A stretch of 64,000 nucleotides of DNA. It comes from Dasania marina DSM 21967. Lineage in GTDB: Bacteria > Pseudomonadota > Gammaproteobacteria > Pseudomonadales > Dasaniaceae. The notes beneath the pieces are model-generated. The model did not search any database, was not told where the DNA came from, and saw only the letters and a program-made list of their open reading frames with translations. A program made the translations under genes and the position numbers. The stretch spans positions 262,734 to 326,733 of the forward strand of contig NZ_KB891586.1 in assembly GCF_000373485.1 (NCBI RefSeq), read 5' to 3'. Below are positions 8,236 through 18,082 of this stretch, in pieces; within the stretch, counting starts at the first letter, position 1; every line of letters begins with the position of its first letter.

Positions 8236-9729
8236 TCAACTAATATCGAACCAAGTGGATTTCAATTCACTGTAATCATCAAAGGCGTGCAAAGACTTAT
8301 CACGGCCATTACCTGACTGTTTAAAACCACCAAAGGGCACGGTAATATCACCGCCAAAATAATTATTCACCCATACTGAGCCCGCTTCTATTTCAGCGGC
8401 CACTCTATGGGCGCGGCCCAAGTTATTAGTCCAAATACCGCAAGCTAAGCCATAAATAGAATCGTTGGCTATGGCCACCGCATCGGCTTCGTCTTTAAAG
8501 GGGATAGCCACTAACACAGGCCCAAACACTTCTTCTTGGGCGACTTGCATTTGGTTATTCACGCCTTTAAAAATAGTCGGTTCGTAGTAGTAACCGCCCG
8601 CAACCACTTGTGCAGCTTTACCGCCACACACTAACTCAGCACCTTCTTTGCGAGCGACATCCACATAATACTCAACCGTGTCGAATTGTTTTTTATCAAT
8701 TAACGCGCCCATTACCGTGCTGGGGTCTAAGGGATTACCGGGCATGTGCGCTTTGGCTGCTTCTGCCACCTTAGCCACAAACTCATCGATAATCGACTCT
8801 TCTACCAATAAGCGTGAACCGGCGGTGCAGGTTTCACCTTGGTTATAGAAGATAGCCATCGCAGCCATTTTAGCGGCTTTATCTAAATCGGCATCGGCAA
8901 ACACGATATTGGGTGACTTGCCGCCCAACTCTAAGAACGTACGTTTCAAGTTAGACTTAGCTGAATACTCCATCAATAACTTGCCCACTGGCGTAGAGCC
9001 GGTAAAGGTTTGGCCGTCTATATCCATGTGCATGGCTAACGCCTCACCCAAGCTGCCACCAGGCCCAGGTAATACCTGTAACACGCCATCGGGTAGACCT
9101 GCTTCTTTGGCCAAGCCTGCTATGCGTAACGCTGTTAAAGGGGTATTAGAGGCGGGTTTTAAAATCACCGAATTACCGACTGCTAACGCTGGGCCTAACT
9201 TCCAAGCCGTGGTCGCTAAGGGAAAGTTCCAAGGGACTATGGCCACGACTACACCTAAGGGCATACGCGTAACCAAACCCAGCTCACCAGGGCCGGTAGG
9301 GGCAATTTCGTCGTAGACTTTATCCACGGCTTCGCCATTCCAGCGCAGGGTGTTAATAGCGCTAGCTGAGTCTACGTAGAGGGTATCGGAAATAGGTTTG
9401 CCGCAATCTAGGCTTTCTAACAGCGCCAGATCTTGTTGATGCGTTTCTAATAAGTTAGCCCAACGTACGATGACTTTTTTGCGCTCTGCCGGTGCTAGCT
9501 TAGACCACACCCCCGAGCGATAGGCCTGACGTGCACCCTTAACTGCAATCTCGGCATCTTCAGGGCCGCAGCAGGCTATGTCTGCTAATTTCTGGCCATT
9601 GGCCGGATTAATATTGACGGTGGTTTTACCTGATAGTGCATTAACGTATTCACCGTTAATAAAGGCACGACCTTCAATTGTGAGTTCAGCTGCGCGCTGT
9701 TGCCAATCCGCTAGGGTTAAATCACTCAT
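8236..9729 (-). CDS. Aldehyde dehydrogenase, PuuC/gamma-aminobutyraldehyde type
   Basis: An NAD(P)-dependent aldehyde dehydrogenase of 497 residues, the usual family length. The substrate-binding core contains VPWNFPL, FTGSTPVG, general base E267 in LELGGKSP and catalytic C301 in NQGETCTAGS, then EEVFGPV and PFGGFKQSGNGRD. The N-terminus (ADWQQRAAELTIEGRAFING) and C-terminus (KSLHAFDDYSELKSTW) resemble PuuC/KauB, which oxidise gamma-glutamyl-aminobutyraldehyde or guanidinobutyraldehyde in polyamine catabolism. No other polyamine gene is nearby, so the substrate is inferred. It faces the acetolactate-synthase-like gene. Start ATG at 9729. Confidence 0.88.
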   Translation of the reverse strand: MSDLTLADWQQRAAELTIEGRAFINGEYVNALSGKTTVNINPANGQKLADIACCGPEDAEIAVKGARQAYRSGVWSKLAPAERKKVIVRWANLLETHQQDLALLESLDCGKPISDTLYVDSASAINTLRWNGEAVDKVYDEIAPTGPGELGLVTRMPLGVVVAIVPWNFPLATTAWKLGPALAVGNSVILKPASNTPLTALRIAGLAKEAGLPDGVLQVLPGPGGSLGEALAMHMDIDGQTFTGSTPVGKLLMEYSAKSNLKRTFLELGGKSPNIVFADADLDKAAKMAAMAIFYNQGETCTAGSRLLVEESIIDEFVAKVAEAAKAHMPGNPLDPSTVMGALIDKKQFDTVEYYVDVARKEGAELVCGGKAAQVVAGGYYYEPTIFKGVNNQMQVAQEEVFGPVLVAIPFKDEADAVAIANDSIYGLACGIWTNNLGRAHRVAAEIEAGSVWVNNYFGGDITVPFGGFKQSGNGRDKSLHAFDDYSELKSTWFDIS

Positions 9730-9804
9730 AAGCTTACCTATTTATTATTGAATAAATTTATTATTAACAAGTGTTGTGTCTGTGCTGCTAGGGGCATGCT
9801 ACTA

Positions 9805-9847
9805 GGGCTGTGCTAGCTGCCACTAACGGGTCAAACTAGCACAGCCC
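9805..9847. repeat. 12-bp inverted repeat between lipA and the aldehyde dehydrogenase gene
   Basis: GGGCTGTGCTAG (9805-9816) and CTAGCACAGCCC (9836-9847) form a perfect stem with a 19-nt loop. It lies downstream of lipA and upstream of the aldehyde dehydrogenase on the same strand. No T-run follows the stem, so it may be an operator or mRNA-stabilising hairpin rather than an intrinsic terminator. Confidence 0.6.
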
Positions 9848-9900
9848 CTCAGCGGGGACAACACCTACAATACGGTATTCAATAGTAGGAAAAACTCTGT

Positions 9901-10905
9901 TTACGCTTGTTTAAACAGGCTGTCATCTACCTGTTTGTCGGCGTGGTAAGAAGACCTCACCATAGGGCCACTGGCCACACTCTTAAAGCCTAATTGCTTG
10001 GCAATTTCACCAAACTCATCAAACTCTTCGGGGGTAACATAGCGCTCTACTGCTAAGTGATCTTTACTAGGCTGTAAATACTGGCCCATGGTAATCATGT
10101 CTACATTATGAGCGCGCATATCTTTCATCACTTGGATCAGTTCTTCGCGGCTTTCACCCAAACCTAACATCAGGCCAGATTTGGTCAGCACATCGGGGCA
10201 GCGCACTTTGAAATTTTTCAGCAGGTCCAGCGACCACTGATAATCGGAGCCAGGGCGTATTTTTTTATACAGGCTGGGCACCGACTCTAGGTTGTGGTTA
10301 AACACATCGGGAGCATCTTTGGCCAATATATCTAGTGCGATATCCATGCGCCCGCGAAAATCGGGCACTAATGCCTCAAAGCGTATACCGGGGCAGGCAG
10401 CGCGGGTTTCACGTATACAGTCGGCAAAATGCTGAGCACCACCATCGCGCAAATCATCACGGTCTACCGAAGTCACGACTACGTATTTAAGCTGTAAATC
10501 ACCTATGGCGGCGGCAAGCTCTTTAGGCTCGTTTTCGTCCAAGGCATTGGGGCGGCCGTGGGCGACATCGCAAAAGGGGCAACGACGGGTGCAGATTTCA
10601 CCCATAATCATAAAGGTGGCAGTACCGCCGCTAAAGCATTCGCCCAAATTGGGGCACATAGCCTCTTCGCACACGGAGGCCAGCTTATGTTTGCGCAATA
10701 AATTTTTAATACGGGTGACTTCTTTACCCACCGGCATTTTAGCCCGTATCCAGTCGGGCTTTTTGAGCGTCACTTCAGTAGGTATGACTTTAATCGGGAT
10801 GCGCGCCATCTTATCGGCACCGCGTAATTTTTCACCCTGCACTACTTTTTTCGGCGCTGCCTTTTGAGCACTGGCCGTTGTATTTGTTTGATTTTGTTCA
10901 GACAC
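9901..10905 (-). CDS. lipA: Lipoyl synthase
   Basis: Radical-SAM enzyme that inserts two sulfurs into protein-bound octanoyl groups to make lipoate. It has 334 residues. The auxiliary cluster ligands are C79, C84 and C90 ([12 protein letters not shown]) and the radical-SAM cluster ligands are C105, C109 and C112 (CTRRCPFC). Start is a GTG at 10905 (VSEQNQ read as MSEQNQ); the next ATG would remove the conserved DKMARIP region. The basic, low-complexity N-terminus (residues 1-30) is less conserved. It is last in the ybeD-lipB-lipA run, 57 bp after lipB, so both lipoylation enzymes are likely co-expressed. Confidence 0.97.
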   Translation of the reverse strand: MSEQNQTNTTASAQKAAPKKVVQGEKLRGADKMARIPIKVIPTEVTLKKPDWIRAKMPVGKEVTRIKNLLRKHKLASVCEEAMCPNLGECFSGGTATFMIMGEICTRRCPFCDVAHGRPNALDENEPKELAAAIGDLQLKYVVVTSVDRDDLRDGGAQHFADCIRETRAACPGIRFEALVPDFRGRMDIALDILAKDAPDVFNHNLESVPSLYKKIRPGSDYQWSLDLLKNFKVRCPDVLTKSGLMLGLGESREELIQVMKDMRAHNVDMITMGQYLQPSKDHLAVERYVTPEEFDEFGEIAKQLGFKSVASGPMVRSSYHADKQVDDSLFKQA

Positions 10906-10962
10906 GTTGCAACCACTAAGTTAAGAGTATGTAAGTAAGAGTAAGGGAGCGCTGTTATCGCT

Positions 10963-11619
10963 CTAGATGATTTGGCTGGCATTATACCCAAGATCAGCCA
11001 TTAATACGCCCAATAACTGTTCAGCTATAGGCTCTACGACTAGGGGCTGGTTGAGCTCCTGGGCCATATTCGTCACTGCCATACCCGCATAACCACAGGG
11101 GTTAATACGAGCAAAGGGCTGCATATCCATATCTATATTGAGGCTAAGGCCATGAAAACTGCGGCCCTTGCTCACCCGCAGGCCTAGTTGCGCGATCTTG
11201 GCGCCCGAGGCTACATACACACCGGGGGCATCGGTTCTAGGGTTGGCGACTATACCCTGCTGGGCTAGCACGGTGACTAGCCCCTGCTCGATCACCGTGA
11301 CTAATTGCCTAACACCTATACCCAAGCGCTTAATGTCGATTAACAAATAGGCGACTAACTGCCCGGGGCCGTGATAAGTCACCTGGCCGCCTCTATCAAC
11401 CTGCACTACCGGTATGTCTCCGGGGGCTAAGATATGCTCGGCCTTGCCGGCCTGACCTTGGGTAAATACCGGCTGATGTTGTAACAACCAAATCTCATCA
11501 GCTGTTTCTGGCCCTCGCTGCTGGGTAAAGTCCTTCATGGCCTGCCACACCGGTACGTAATCCACTATACCCAAATGCTTGACGACCAAAGGCTGGCTGG
11601 GGGCTACCGCGGAGGCCAT
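10963..11619 (-). CDS. lipB: Octanoyl-ACP:protein octanoyltransferase
   Basis: Transfers octanoate from acyl carrier protein to lipoyl domains, supplying the LipA substrate. It has 218 residues. Catalytic pair K141 (SGAKIAQLG) and C175 (NPCGYAGM) are both present, with the family signature [16 protein letters not shown] at about 77-91. The start ATG follows directly on the ybeD stop codon, consistent with translational coupling. Confidence 0.96.
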   Translation of the reverse strand: MASAVAPSQPLVVKHLGIVDYVPVWQAMKDFTQQRGPETADEIWLLQHQPVFTQGQAGKAEHILAPGDIPVVQVDRGGQVTYHGPGQLVAYLLIDIKRLGIGVRQLVTVIEQGLVTVLAQQGIVANPRTDAPGVYVASGAKIAQLGLRVSKGRSFHGLSLNIDMDMQPFARINPCGYAGMAVTNMAQELNQPLVVEPIAEQLLGVLMADLGYNASQII

Positions 11620-11901
11620 TTACAAAACCATTTTAACGCGGCCCGATGCCTTTAATTCGACAAATATAGCCTCTATCTGTGTCACACCGGTGGCAGTAAT
11701 GGTAATGGTCACCGACTGAAAACTGCCTTTGCCGCTGGTTTTTACTTTCACCGTGTCACGCTCTAGCTCGGCGTGTTTAGCCATAGACTCCAGCACAAAG
11801 TGCTCAAAATCTTCTGCCGCGTCACCCAACACCTTAATCGGGTATTGGCAGGGGAATTCTATCTTCGGCCGTTGATCTTCGGGTATATCCGACATATCCA
11901 T
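11620..11901 (-). CDS. ybeD: DUF493 family protein YbeD
   Basis: A small 93-residue ACT-like fold protein of the YbeD/DUF493 family, conserved next to lipB/dacA in gammaproteobacteria; its function is not established, and a regulatory role near lipoylation is only suggested by synteny. The core PCQYPIKVLGDAAEDFE and the C-terminal ASGRVKMVL match the family. It abuts lipB with no gap and lies 15 bp after dacA. Confidence 0.9.
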   Translation of the reverse strand: MDMSDIPEDQRPKIEFPCQYPIKVLGDAAEDFEHFVLESMAKHAELERDTVKVKTSGKGSFQSVTITITATGVTQIEAIFVELKASGRVKMVL

Positions 11902-11916
11902 GCTTATAGTACTACC

Positions 11917-13080
11917 CTAGAAAATTAATAACTGTTTAAAAAACAACACAATACCTGCCCACAGGCGCTTGAATAGGCCGCCTTCGTCTACCGACGCTAA
12001 AGCCACTAAAGGCTCTTGCAGCAGGGTTTCACCCGCTAAACTCACCACCAACTCACCATAGACTTTACCCTTGGTAACCGGGGCCTTAATAGTTTCATCA
12101 ATATTGAGTACCGCTTTTATCTTATCCTGCTGGCCGCTGGGGATAGTCAGGTGGATATCGCGACTCACGCCTAAGCTTAGGCTGTCGCTGTTCCCAGCCC
12201 AGACTTTGCTATCGGCCAGTACGGCTCCGGCATCGTAAAGTTTATGGGTTTCAAAATAACGGAAACCGTAAGATAGCAGTTTTTGCGTTTCTCGCTCTCT
12301 CGCCGACTCGCTGCTAGCGCCCATCACTACCGTGATCAAACGCATATCATTGCGCTTGGCTGAGGTCACTAGGCAATAACCTGCCTCACTAGTGTGGCCG
12401 GTTTTTAAACCATCCACGCTGGGGTCTTTAAACAATAAACGGTTACGATTGGTGGTGCGTATATTGTTGTAGGTGTAGTCATGCTGGCTGTACAGGGCGT
12501 AGGATTCTGGGAATTTTAAAATGGACTGGGCCAATGTCGCCAAGTCACGGGCCGTGGTGTAGTGCTCGGGATCTGGCAGGCCATGGGCATTAACAAAGTG
12601 GGTGTTCTCCATGCCTAATATTCGCGCATGCTGGTTCATCACATCAGCAAAAGCTGCTTCGCTGCCGGCCAAGTGTTCCGCCACGGCGACACTGGCATCG
12701 TTACCCGATGAAATCACTATACCCTTATGTAACTCACTTAAGGATACTTGCTTGCCCACTTCTATCCACATGAGCGAGGAACCGGCAAATACTGGGTTTT
12801 GTGCCCAGGCACGCTGACTGATTAACACCTGATCATCATTATTAACATTGGGATTATTTTTTAAATCGTACGACAGCACATAGCTGGTCATCAGCTTGGT
12901 TAAGCTGGCTGGCGGTAAACGCTCATCGGCGTTGTTTTCTACGATCACCTTGCCACTGTTAGCGTCTATTAACAAATAACCTGAAGCGGCAATCTGCGGC
13001 GGTGCGGGGATAATAGCTGGCCCGGCCATACTGAGGCTGGCTAAAGTAACAAGGCAAAAAAGAAACGCAATATATCTCAT
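11917..13080 (-). CDS. dacA: D-alanyl-D-alanine carboxypeptidase (PBP5/6 type)
   Basis: Periplasmic DD-carboxypeptidase that trims the terminal D-Ala of peptidoglycan pentapeptides. It has 387 residues, with a signal peptide of about 19-20 residues ending SMAG. The three penicilloyl-serine motifs are present: S59-L-T-K62, S125-G-N127 and K226-T-G228. The beta-rich PBP5 C-terminal domain follows, and a final amphipathic or hydrophobic segment (LFKRLWAGIVLFFKQLLIF) should anchor the protein to the inner membrane. It is downstream of rlpA and mltB in a wall-enzyme cluster. Confidence 0.96.
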   Translation of the reverse strand: MRYIAFLFCLVTLASLSMAGPAIIPAPPQIAASGYLLIDANSGKVIVENNADERLPPASLTKLMTSYVLSYDLKNNPNVNNDDQVLISQRAWAQNPVFAGSSLMWIEVGKQVSLSELHKGIVISSGNDASVAVAEHLAGSEAAFADVMNQHARILGMENTHFVNAHGLPDPEHYTTARDLATLAQSILKFPESYALYSQHDYTYNNIRTTNRNRLLFKDPSVDGLKTGHTSEAGYCLVTSAKRNDMRLITVVMGASSESARERETQKLLSYGFRYFETHKLYDAGAVLADSKVWAGNSDSLSLGVSRDIHLTIPSGQQDKIKAVLNIDETIKAPVTKGKVYGELVVSLAGETLLQEPLVALASVDEGGLFKRLWAGIVLFFKQLLIF

Positions 13081-13156
13081 AATAATATGTATAAACCCAC
13101 TAGGAATGGTGAGGTGAATGGAGTAACAGGATGGTAACGGAAGTCAGCGTGTTGCG

Positions 13157-13909
13157 CTACTCGCTAATCAATCTGGGTGTAGCCAGCTGCTTGCTGCGCA
13201 GCTCGCTATCTAGCTGCTCCACCCTTGCATAATCTACAAAAGGGCCCAGTAGCACACGATAAAAGCCGGGGATTTCACTGGTGATAACACTGGCCACCTC
13301 GCCGGTTTCTCGGGTTAAGGTATCGCGAAAATTCTGTGCTGAAGTCAGGCTTTTAAAGGAGCCTGCCTGTAAATAATAGCGCTTGCTCGCTGACTCGCCA
13401 GACAGGCTCATAGGATCTATAGCCTCTACCCGCAACCTAGCCGTGCCCTTATGGGCATAACCCAGCTTAATCGCTGCAGCGTAAGACAAGTCGATAATTC
13501 TGTCGCCGTGAAAGGGGCCTCTATCGTTAACCCGAACAATAATCTGTTTACCGTTTTCTACATTGGTGACTTTAGCAAAGCAGGGTATAGGTAAAGTTTT
13601 ATGGGCTGCAGTGGCTTCATAAAGGCTATACACCTCGCCATTAGCCGTGTTTCTGCCGTGAAACTTGGTGCCATACCAAGAGCCTATACCTTCCTCCACA
13701 TAACCTTTTACGCCAGGCAGCAGATGATAGGTTTTACCCAACACCTTGTAAGGGCTGCGATTACCAGCGGTGGTAATCGGTTCGCGCTTAGGCACAGCAT
13801 CGCTGACCTGCTCGGAGCTTAACAGTATGGGGGGTGCGCTGTCTTTAGCCTCAAACACCGTACAAGCCGATAGCATGATCGCCATCACCACAATAAAAAA
13901 ACGTTTCAT
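13157..13909 (-). CDS. rlpA: RlpA family septal-ring lytic transglycosylase, lipoprotein
   Basis: Lipoprotein expected to cleave naked (denuded) glycan strands at the division site. The lipobox LSAC places the lipidated Cys at residue 16 from the ATG chosen here; a GTG two codons upstream (13915) is an alternative start. A double-psi beta-barrel domain (about 70-160) contains GIGSWYGTKFHGRNTANGE and VRVNDRGPFHGDRIIDLS, with the catalytic-type Asp and His visible. A C-terminal SPOR domain (about 175-248, YYLQAGSFKS...) should bind septal peptidoglycan. It lies 3-9 bp after mltB. Confidence 0.94.
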   Translation of the reverse strand: MKRFFIVVMAIMLSACTVFEAKDSAPPILLSSEQVSDAVPKREPITTAGNRSPYKVLGKTYHLLPGVKGYVEEGIGSWYGTKFHGRNTANGEVYSLYEATAAHKTLPIPCFAKVTNVENGKQIIVRVNDRGPFHGDRIIDLSYAAAIKLGYAHKGTARLRVEAIDPMSLSGESASKRYYLQAGSFKSLTSAQNFRDTLTRETGEVASVITSEIPGFYRVLLGPFVDYARVEQLDSELRSKQLATPRLISE

Positions 13910-13917
13910 GTTCACGA

Positions 13918-14892
13918 TTACTTAATACTTTCACTGAGTTGAAATACGGCCATCGCATACAATGCGCTGTGGTTGTAACGGGTAATCACATAAAAGTTTT
14001 TAAAACCTATCCAAGCCTCATCACCCTGCTCGCCCTGTAAAATCATCGCCGTAGCTAGGCTATTAGCGGCCACGTTAAAATCAGCCTGGTAACCGCCCGT
14101 TGCTAAATCCTGCAAACTCAGTGTGGGCTTTAATGCCTGATTGGCTAACTCGCGATTAGTTTTATCATTGATGCGGGCCGTCACTGTCACCGCCTCGCCC
14201 GCTCGCCAACCATGCTTGTTAAAATAATTGGCAACACTACCTATGGCATCGATAGGGTTATTAATAATATCGGCAACGTCATCGCCATCAAAATCCACCG
14301 CGTAATGGCGGTAGCTGCTGGAAATAAATTGGCCAAAGCCCATGGCACCAGCATAGGAACCCATTAACTCTTCAGCTTTAAAGCCCTGCTCTTTAACCAG
14401 TAATAAATATTGCTCTAGTTCAGAGGTAAAAAACGTACTGCGAGGCGGGTAATCAAAAGCTAGGGTGGCCAAGGCGTCCAATACTCGGTGCTTACCTTTA
14501 TGATGGCCGTAACGGGTTTCTACCCCGATGATGGCGGCGATAATATTCGCGGGCACACCAAACTGTTGCTCAGCTCTAGCTAGGGGTACTTTGTACTCTT
14601 GCAAAAACTCACGACCTTGCGCAATGCGACTCTCATCTAAAAAAATCTTGCGGTAGTCTTTCCAGGTCAACACTTTTTCAGCTGGTCGCGAGATCGCATC
14701 CAAAATAGATTGTTTGCGCTCTGCCTTGGATAACAGATCATTGACATAGGCTTTATCAAAACCGTGCTCACTAACCATACGCTGCACAAAAACCTGCGCC
14801 TGTTCATGGTTTTTATAATTAGCCTGCAAACTCGCGCTAAGGCATAAAACCATGGCCGATATAGCTATTTTAACAACGGTTTTTTTGCGCAT
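13918..14892 (-). CDS. mltB: Membrane-bound lytic murein transglycosylase B
   Basis: Cleaves peptidoglycan glycan strands to anhydro-muropeptides in the periplasm. From the ATG at 14892 it has 324 residues; a GTG at 14913 would add seven charged residues ahead of the signal peptide and looks less likely. The catalytic Glu is E125 in IIGVETRYGHHKG, followed by RVLDALATLAFDYPPR and the family-typical GAMGFGQFISSSYR. The signal peptide has no lipobox Cys, so this may be a soluble (SltB-like) form rather than a lipoprotein. It lies between rodA and rlpA as in Pseudomonas. Confidence 0.92.
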   Translation of the reverse strand: MRKKTVVKIAISAMVLCLSASLQANYKNHEQAQVFVQRMVSEHGFDKAYVNDLLSKAERKQSILDAISRPAEKVLTWKDYRKIFLDESRIAQGREFLQEYKVPLARAEQQFGVPANIIAAIIGVETRYGHHKGKHRVLDALATLAFDYPPRSTFFTSELEQYLLLVKEQGFKAEELMGSYAGAMGFGQFISSSYRHYAVDFDGDDVADIINNPIDAIGSVANYFNKHGWRAGEAVTVTARINDKTNRELANQALKPTLSLQDLATGGYQADFNVAANSLATAMILQGEQGDEAWIGFKNFYVITRYNHSALYAMAVFQLSESIK

Positions 14893-15004
14893 TTTTTTAC
14901 CCACGGAGTACACCTACACTAAGAGCTTACTGTCACTATCGTGGCGTCAGCATAACACAGCAACACTGCGCCGATAGGAACTGGTTTAAACTTTTACTAA
15001 CATT

Positions 15005-16150
15005 TTATTGATCGATAATTCTTTTTTCTGTACTGATGGCCATTAACAAACCAAAGCCCACCATCAAGCTCACTACCGAGGTGCCTCCTTGGCTAACCAA
15101 AGGCAAAGGCACCCCCACCACTGGCAACAAACCCGACACCATGCCCATATTTACAAACACATAAACAAAAAAAGTCAGGGTAATACTGCCCGCTAATAAA
15201 CGGCCAAAACAGTGCTGTGCTTTATATCCTATCCACAAGCCGCGGCCAATAATCAGCAAATATAGGCCTATTAATATCAACACGCCTTTTAAGCCTAATT
15301 CTTCTGCAAGCACAGCAATAATAAAATCGGTGTGACTTTCCGGTAAAAAATCCAATTGTGACTGAGTGCCATTCAACCAACCCTTGCCATCAAAGCCGCC
15401 CGAACCTATCGCGGTTTTGGATTGAATAATATTCCAACCCGCCCCTAATTTGTCGCTTTCGGGATTTAACATAGTGAGTATGCGCTGCTTTTGATAGTCG
15501 TGTAATACAAAATGCCACATCGGATACGCAGCCATCACTAATAATCCTAGAGCACTGGCTATATAGGACCAACGTATACCCGCGAAAAACAACACGAATA
15601 AACCCGAGGTGGCAATTAAGATAGAGGTCCCCAAGTCTGGCTGTTTTGCGATTAACAAGGTAGGCACGACAACAATGATTAAGCTAATCAGTACATGACG
15701 CAAACTGGGCGGCAATACCCGCTTAGAAAAATACCAAGCCGCTGCCATAGGTAGCACCACTTTCATTAATTCGGCGGGCTGAAAACGAAGGCCGCCCAAG
15801 CTTAACCAACGCTGCGCACCTTTTGCGCCCACACCAAAAAACGGGACTAAAATTAGCAAAATCACACAGGCCACATAGGCCGCTGGCGCCAGCCGCTTGA
15901 TACGCTCCACATCAAACTGGGCAATAATAAACATCACCGCATAGGCCAGCATAAAAAAGCGCCCCTGCTTGTATATCACACTCATATCTTGGCCGCTGGC
16001 ACTGTATAAAACAAACAGTCCAGCCGCTGTTAACACTAACAATAACAGCAGTAGGGTGGGGTCTATATGTAGGCGCTGCCAAATGCTGTTGCGACGTACC
16101 AGCTCGGAGCCAGCGCCAGGCATTTGTCGCACAAAATCGCTATGACTCAT
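15005..16150 (-). CDS. rodA: Rod-shape-determining SEDS glycosyltransferase RodA
   Basis: Polytopic inner-membrane peptidoglycan polymerase of the elongasome, partner of PBP2. It has 381 residues with about ten hydrophobic spans. SEDS hallmarks include GAKGAQRWLSLGGLRFQPAE, KQPDLGTSIL and the C-terminal PLPLVSQGGTSVV. The start overlaps the mrdA stop region by 11 bp, so it is translationally coupled to its transpeptidase partner. Confidence 0.97.
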   Translation of the reverse strand: MSHSDFVRQMPGAGSELVRRNSIWQRLHIDPTLLLLLLVLTAAGLFVLYSASGQDMSVIYKQGRFFMLAYAVMFIIAQFDVERIKRLAPAAYVACVILLILVPFFGVGAKGAQRWLSLGGLRFQPAELMKVVLPMAAAWYFSKRVLPPSLRHVLISLIIVVVPTLLIAKQPDLGTSILIATSGLFVLFFAGIRWSYIASALGLLVMAAYPMWHFVLHDYQKQRILTMLNPESDKLGAGWNIIQSKTAIGSGGFDGKGWLNGTQSQLDFLPESHTDFIIAVLAEELGLKGVLILIGLYLLIIGRGLWIGYKAQHCFGRLLAGSITLTFFVYVFVNMGMVSGLLPVVGVPLPLVSQGGTSVVSLMVGFGLLMAISTEKRIIDQ

Positions 16151-18032
16151 TAGCCACCTCTATTTTCACCGTATCGCTGGACGCGTTATTGAGCATGCCC
16201 TGATCAATTAACCAGGCATCAAAAACTTTTCTCACCACAGCGGCGGCAAGACTACTTTTCTCACCATTCTCTATAATCACGGCCACCACAATTTTGGGCT
16301 TATCAACGGGCGCGAAGCCTACAAATAAGGCATGATCGCGCTGCCGTCGTAAAATTTGATCCGCGTCATATTCCTCACCCTGCGCTATACCGATTACCTG
16401 CGAGGTACCGGTTTTACCCGCCATACTAAAACGGGCGCCGCGACGTATGCTGTGGCCTGAACCGCGTATGTTGTCAATCACCTGGGCCATCGCCTGCACC
16501 ACCGACTGCCAGTGCTGAGGCTCAACGTCTATATAAGGTTTCTCTTCAGCGGCCTGTAACTGATCACCCTGCTGGCGCAGTAGCCGCGGCACAAAGTTTT
16601 GGCCACGATTGGCCACAGCGCTAAATGCCGAGGCCAATTGCAAGGGTGTTACCAACATGTACCCTTGACCTATACCTACGTTTAAAGTTTCACCGGGGAA
16701 CCAAGGCAGCCGTTTCATTTGCCGCTTCCAGGTTCTTGAGGGCAATAAACCTTCGCGCTCATTGGTGTTATCGACCTCCACCTTACTGCCTAAACCAAAG
16801 GGCTGAGCAAAATCATGGATGCGATCTATACCCAACCGATAGGACAAATCCCAAAAATAGGTATCGCAGGACTCCGTAATCGCCTGCTCCAACTGCACAT
16901 ACTCACCGTGGCCACGCTTACGCGTTTTCCAGGTCCAGTCGCGGTATAAGCGATCATCATTGGGCAGTTGGTACCAACCGGGATCGCGTACTTTTGTGCT
17001 GGGGGTAATCACCTTGTAGTGCAAGCCTGCCAAACCAAAGATAGGTTTAATAGTAGAGCCCGGAGGGTACTGCCCTTGCAGAGCGCGGTTAAATAAGGGC
17101 AGATCTAAGGAGTCACGCAATTGCCCATAATCGTTGTTGCTAATGCCGTTAACAAATAAATTGGGATCAAAACTGGGGGTACTTACCATCGCGAGAATAC
17201 CGCCATTGCGCGGGTCTATAGCGACAACGGCACCGCGTTCACCCGCTAAGGCATCGTGAGCCACTTGTTGCACATGGGCATCTAGGTGCAGGTAAATATC
17301 GACACCGGGCTCAGGGTCTTGTCGCTCTAACACTCTGAGCACCCGGCCACGGGCATTGGTTTCTACGTTTTGGTAGCCCACCTTGCCATGCAGCAACTCC
17401 TCGTAGTATTTCTCTAAGCCAATTTTGCCTATATATTGGCTGCCACTGTAATTCACCTCATCAATCACCGCCTGCTCGCGCTCATTAATACGCCCTACAT
17501 AACCCAATACATGGGCAAAGTATTCGCCTTGCGGGTAATAACGGCTCAGCCTCGCATCCACATCCACACCCGGTAGACGATAGCGATTGACCGCTATGGC
17601 GGCAATTTCCTGCTCGTTAAGCTGCGTTTTTAAGGTTATGGCTTGATAAGCCCGGCGGCGAGCCAACAACTGCTGAAACTTCTCTATGTGCTCGTCGTTA
17701 AGCTCGATGATGGATTGCAGCGTGGTTAAGGTTTCAGCTAAATCACCTACCTGCTCTTTCACTACGGTAAGTTCGTAGCTGGGGATGTTTTCAGCCAGTA
17801 GCACGCCATTGCGATCGTAGATTAGCCCACGCTTAGGAGGGATGGCTTGCAACTGTACCCGGTTGCGGTCGGACTGGGTGCGATAGATATCGTGATCCAG
17901 CACCTGCAAGGAAAAATAACGCCCGGCCAGCAGCAACAACATCGCCGCCACTGCCAATAACACCACCACCAACCTAGCGGCATAGATACGCTTCTCGGTG
18001 TACGGATCTTTGATGCTAACGCGTGGTGACAT
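16140..18032 (-). CDS. mrdA: Penicillin-binding protein 2 (elongasome transpeptidase)
   Basis: Cross-links peptidoglycan during cylindrical growth. It has 630 residues, with a single N-terminal transmembrane helix (about 18-38), a pedestal domain beginning RNRVQLQAIPPKRGLIYDRNG, and a transpeptidase domain with active-site S326-x-x-K329 (PPGSTIKP), an SxD-type motif in TESCDTYFW and a C-terminal KTG box (MAGKTGTSQV). It lies upstream of and overlaps rodA. Length and motifs are normal. Confidence 0.97.
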   Translation of the reverse strand: MSPRVSIKDPYTEKRIYAARLVVVLLAVAAMLLLLAGRYFSLQVLDHDIYRTQSDRNRVQLQAIPPKRGLIYDRNGVLLAENIPSYELTVVKEQVGDLAETLTTLQSIIELNDEHIEKFQQLLARRRAYQAITLKTQLNEQEIAAIAVNRYRLPGVDVDARLSRYYPQGEYFAHVLGYVGRINEREQAVIDEVNYSGSQYIGKIGLEKYYEELLHGKVGYQNVETNARGRVLRVLERQDPEPGVDIYLHLDAHVQQVAHDALAGERGAVVAIDPRNGGILAMVSTPSFDPNLFVNGISNNDYGQLRDSLDLPLFNRALQGQYPPGSTIKPIFGLAGLHYKVITPSTKVRDPGWYQLPNDDRLYRDWTWKTRKRGHGEYVQLEQAITESCDTYFWDLSYRLGIDRIHDFAQPFGLGSKVEVDNTNEREGLLPSRTWKRQMKRLPWFPGETLNVGIGQGYMLVTPLQLASAFSAVANRGQNFVPRLLRQQGDQLQAAEEKPYIDVEPQHWQSVVQAMAQVIDNIRGSGHSIRRGARFSMAGKTGTSQVIGIAQGEEYDADQILRRQRDHALFVGFAPVDKPKIVVAVIIENGEKSSLAAAVVRKVFDAWLIDQGMLNNASSDTVKIEVANES

Positions 18033-18082
18033 GCACTACAGCCAAGTTGTTATTGTTATGTTCATTGACGGAGTAAACCAAG

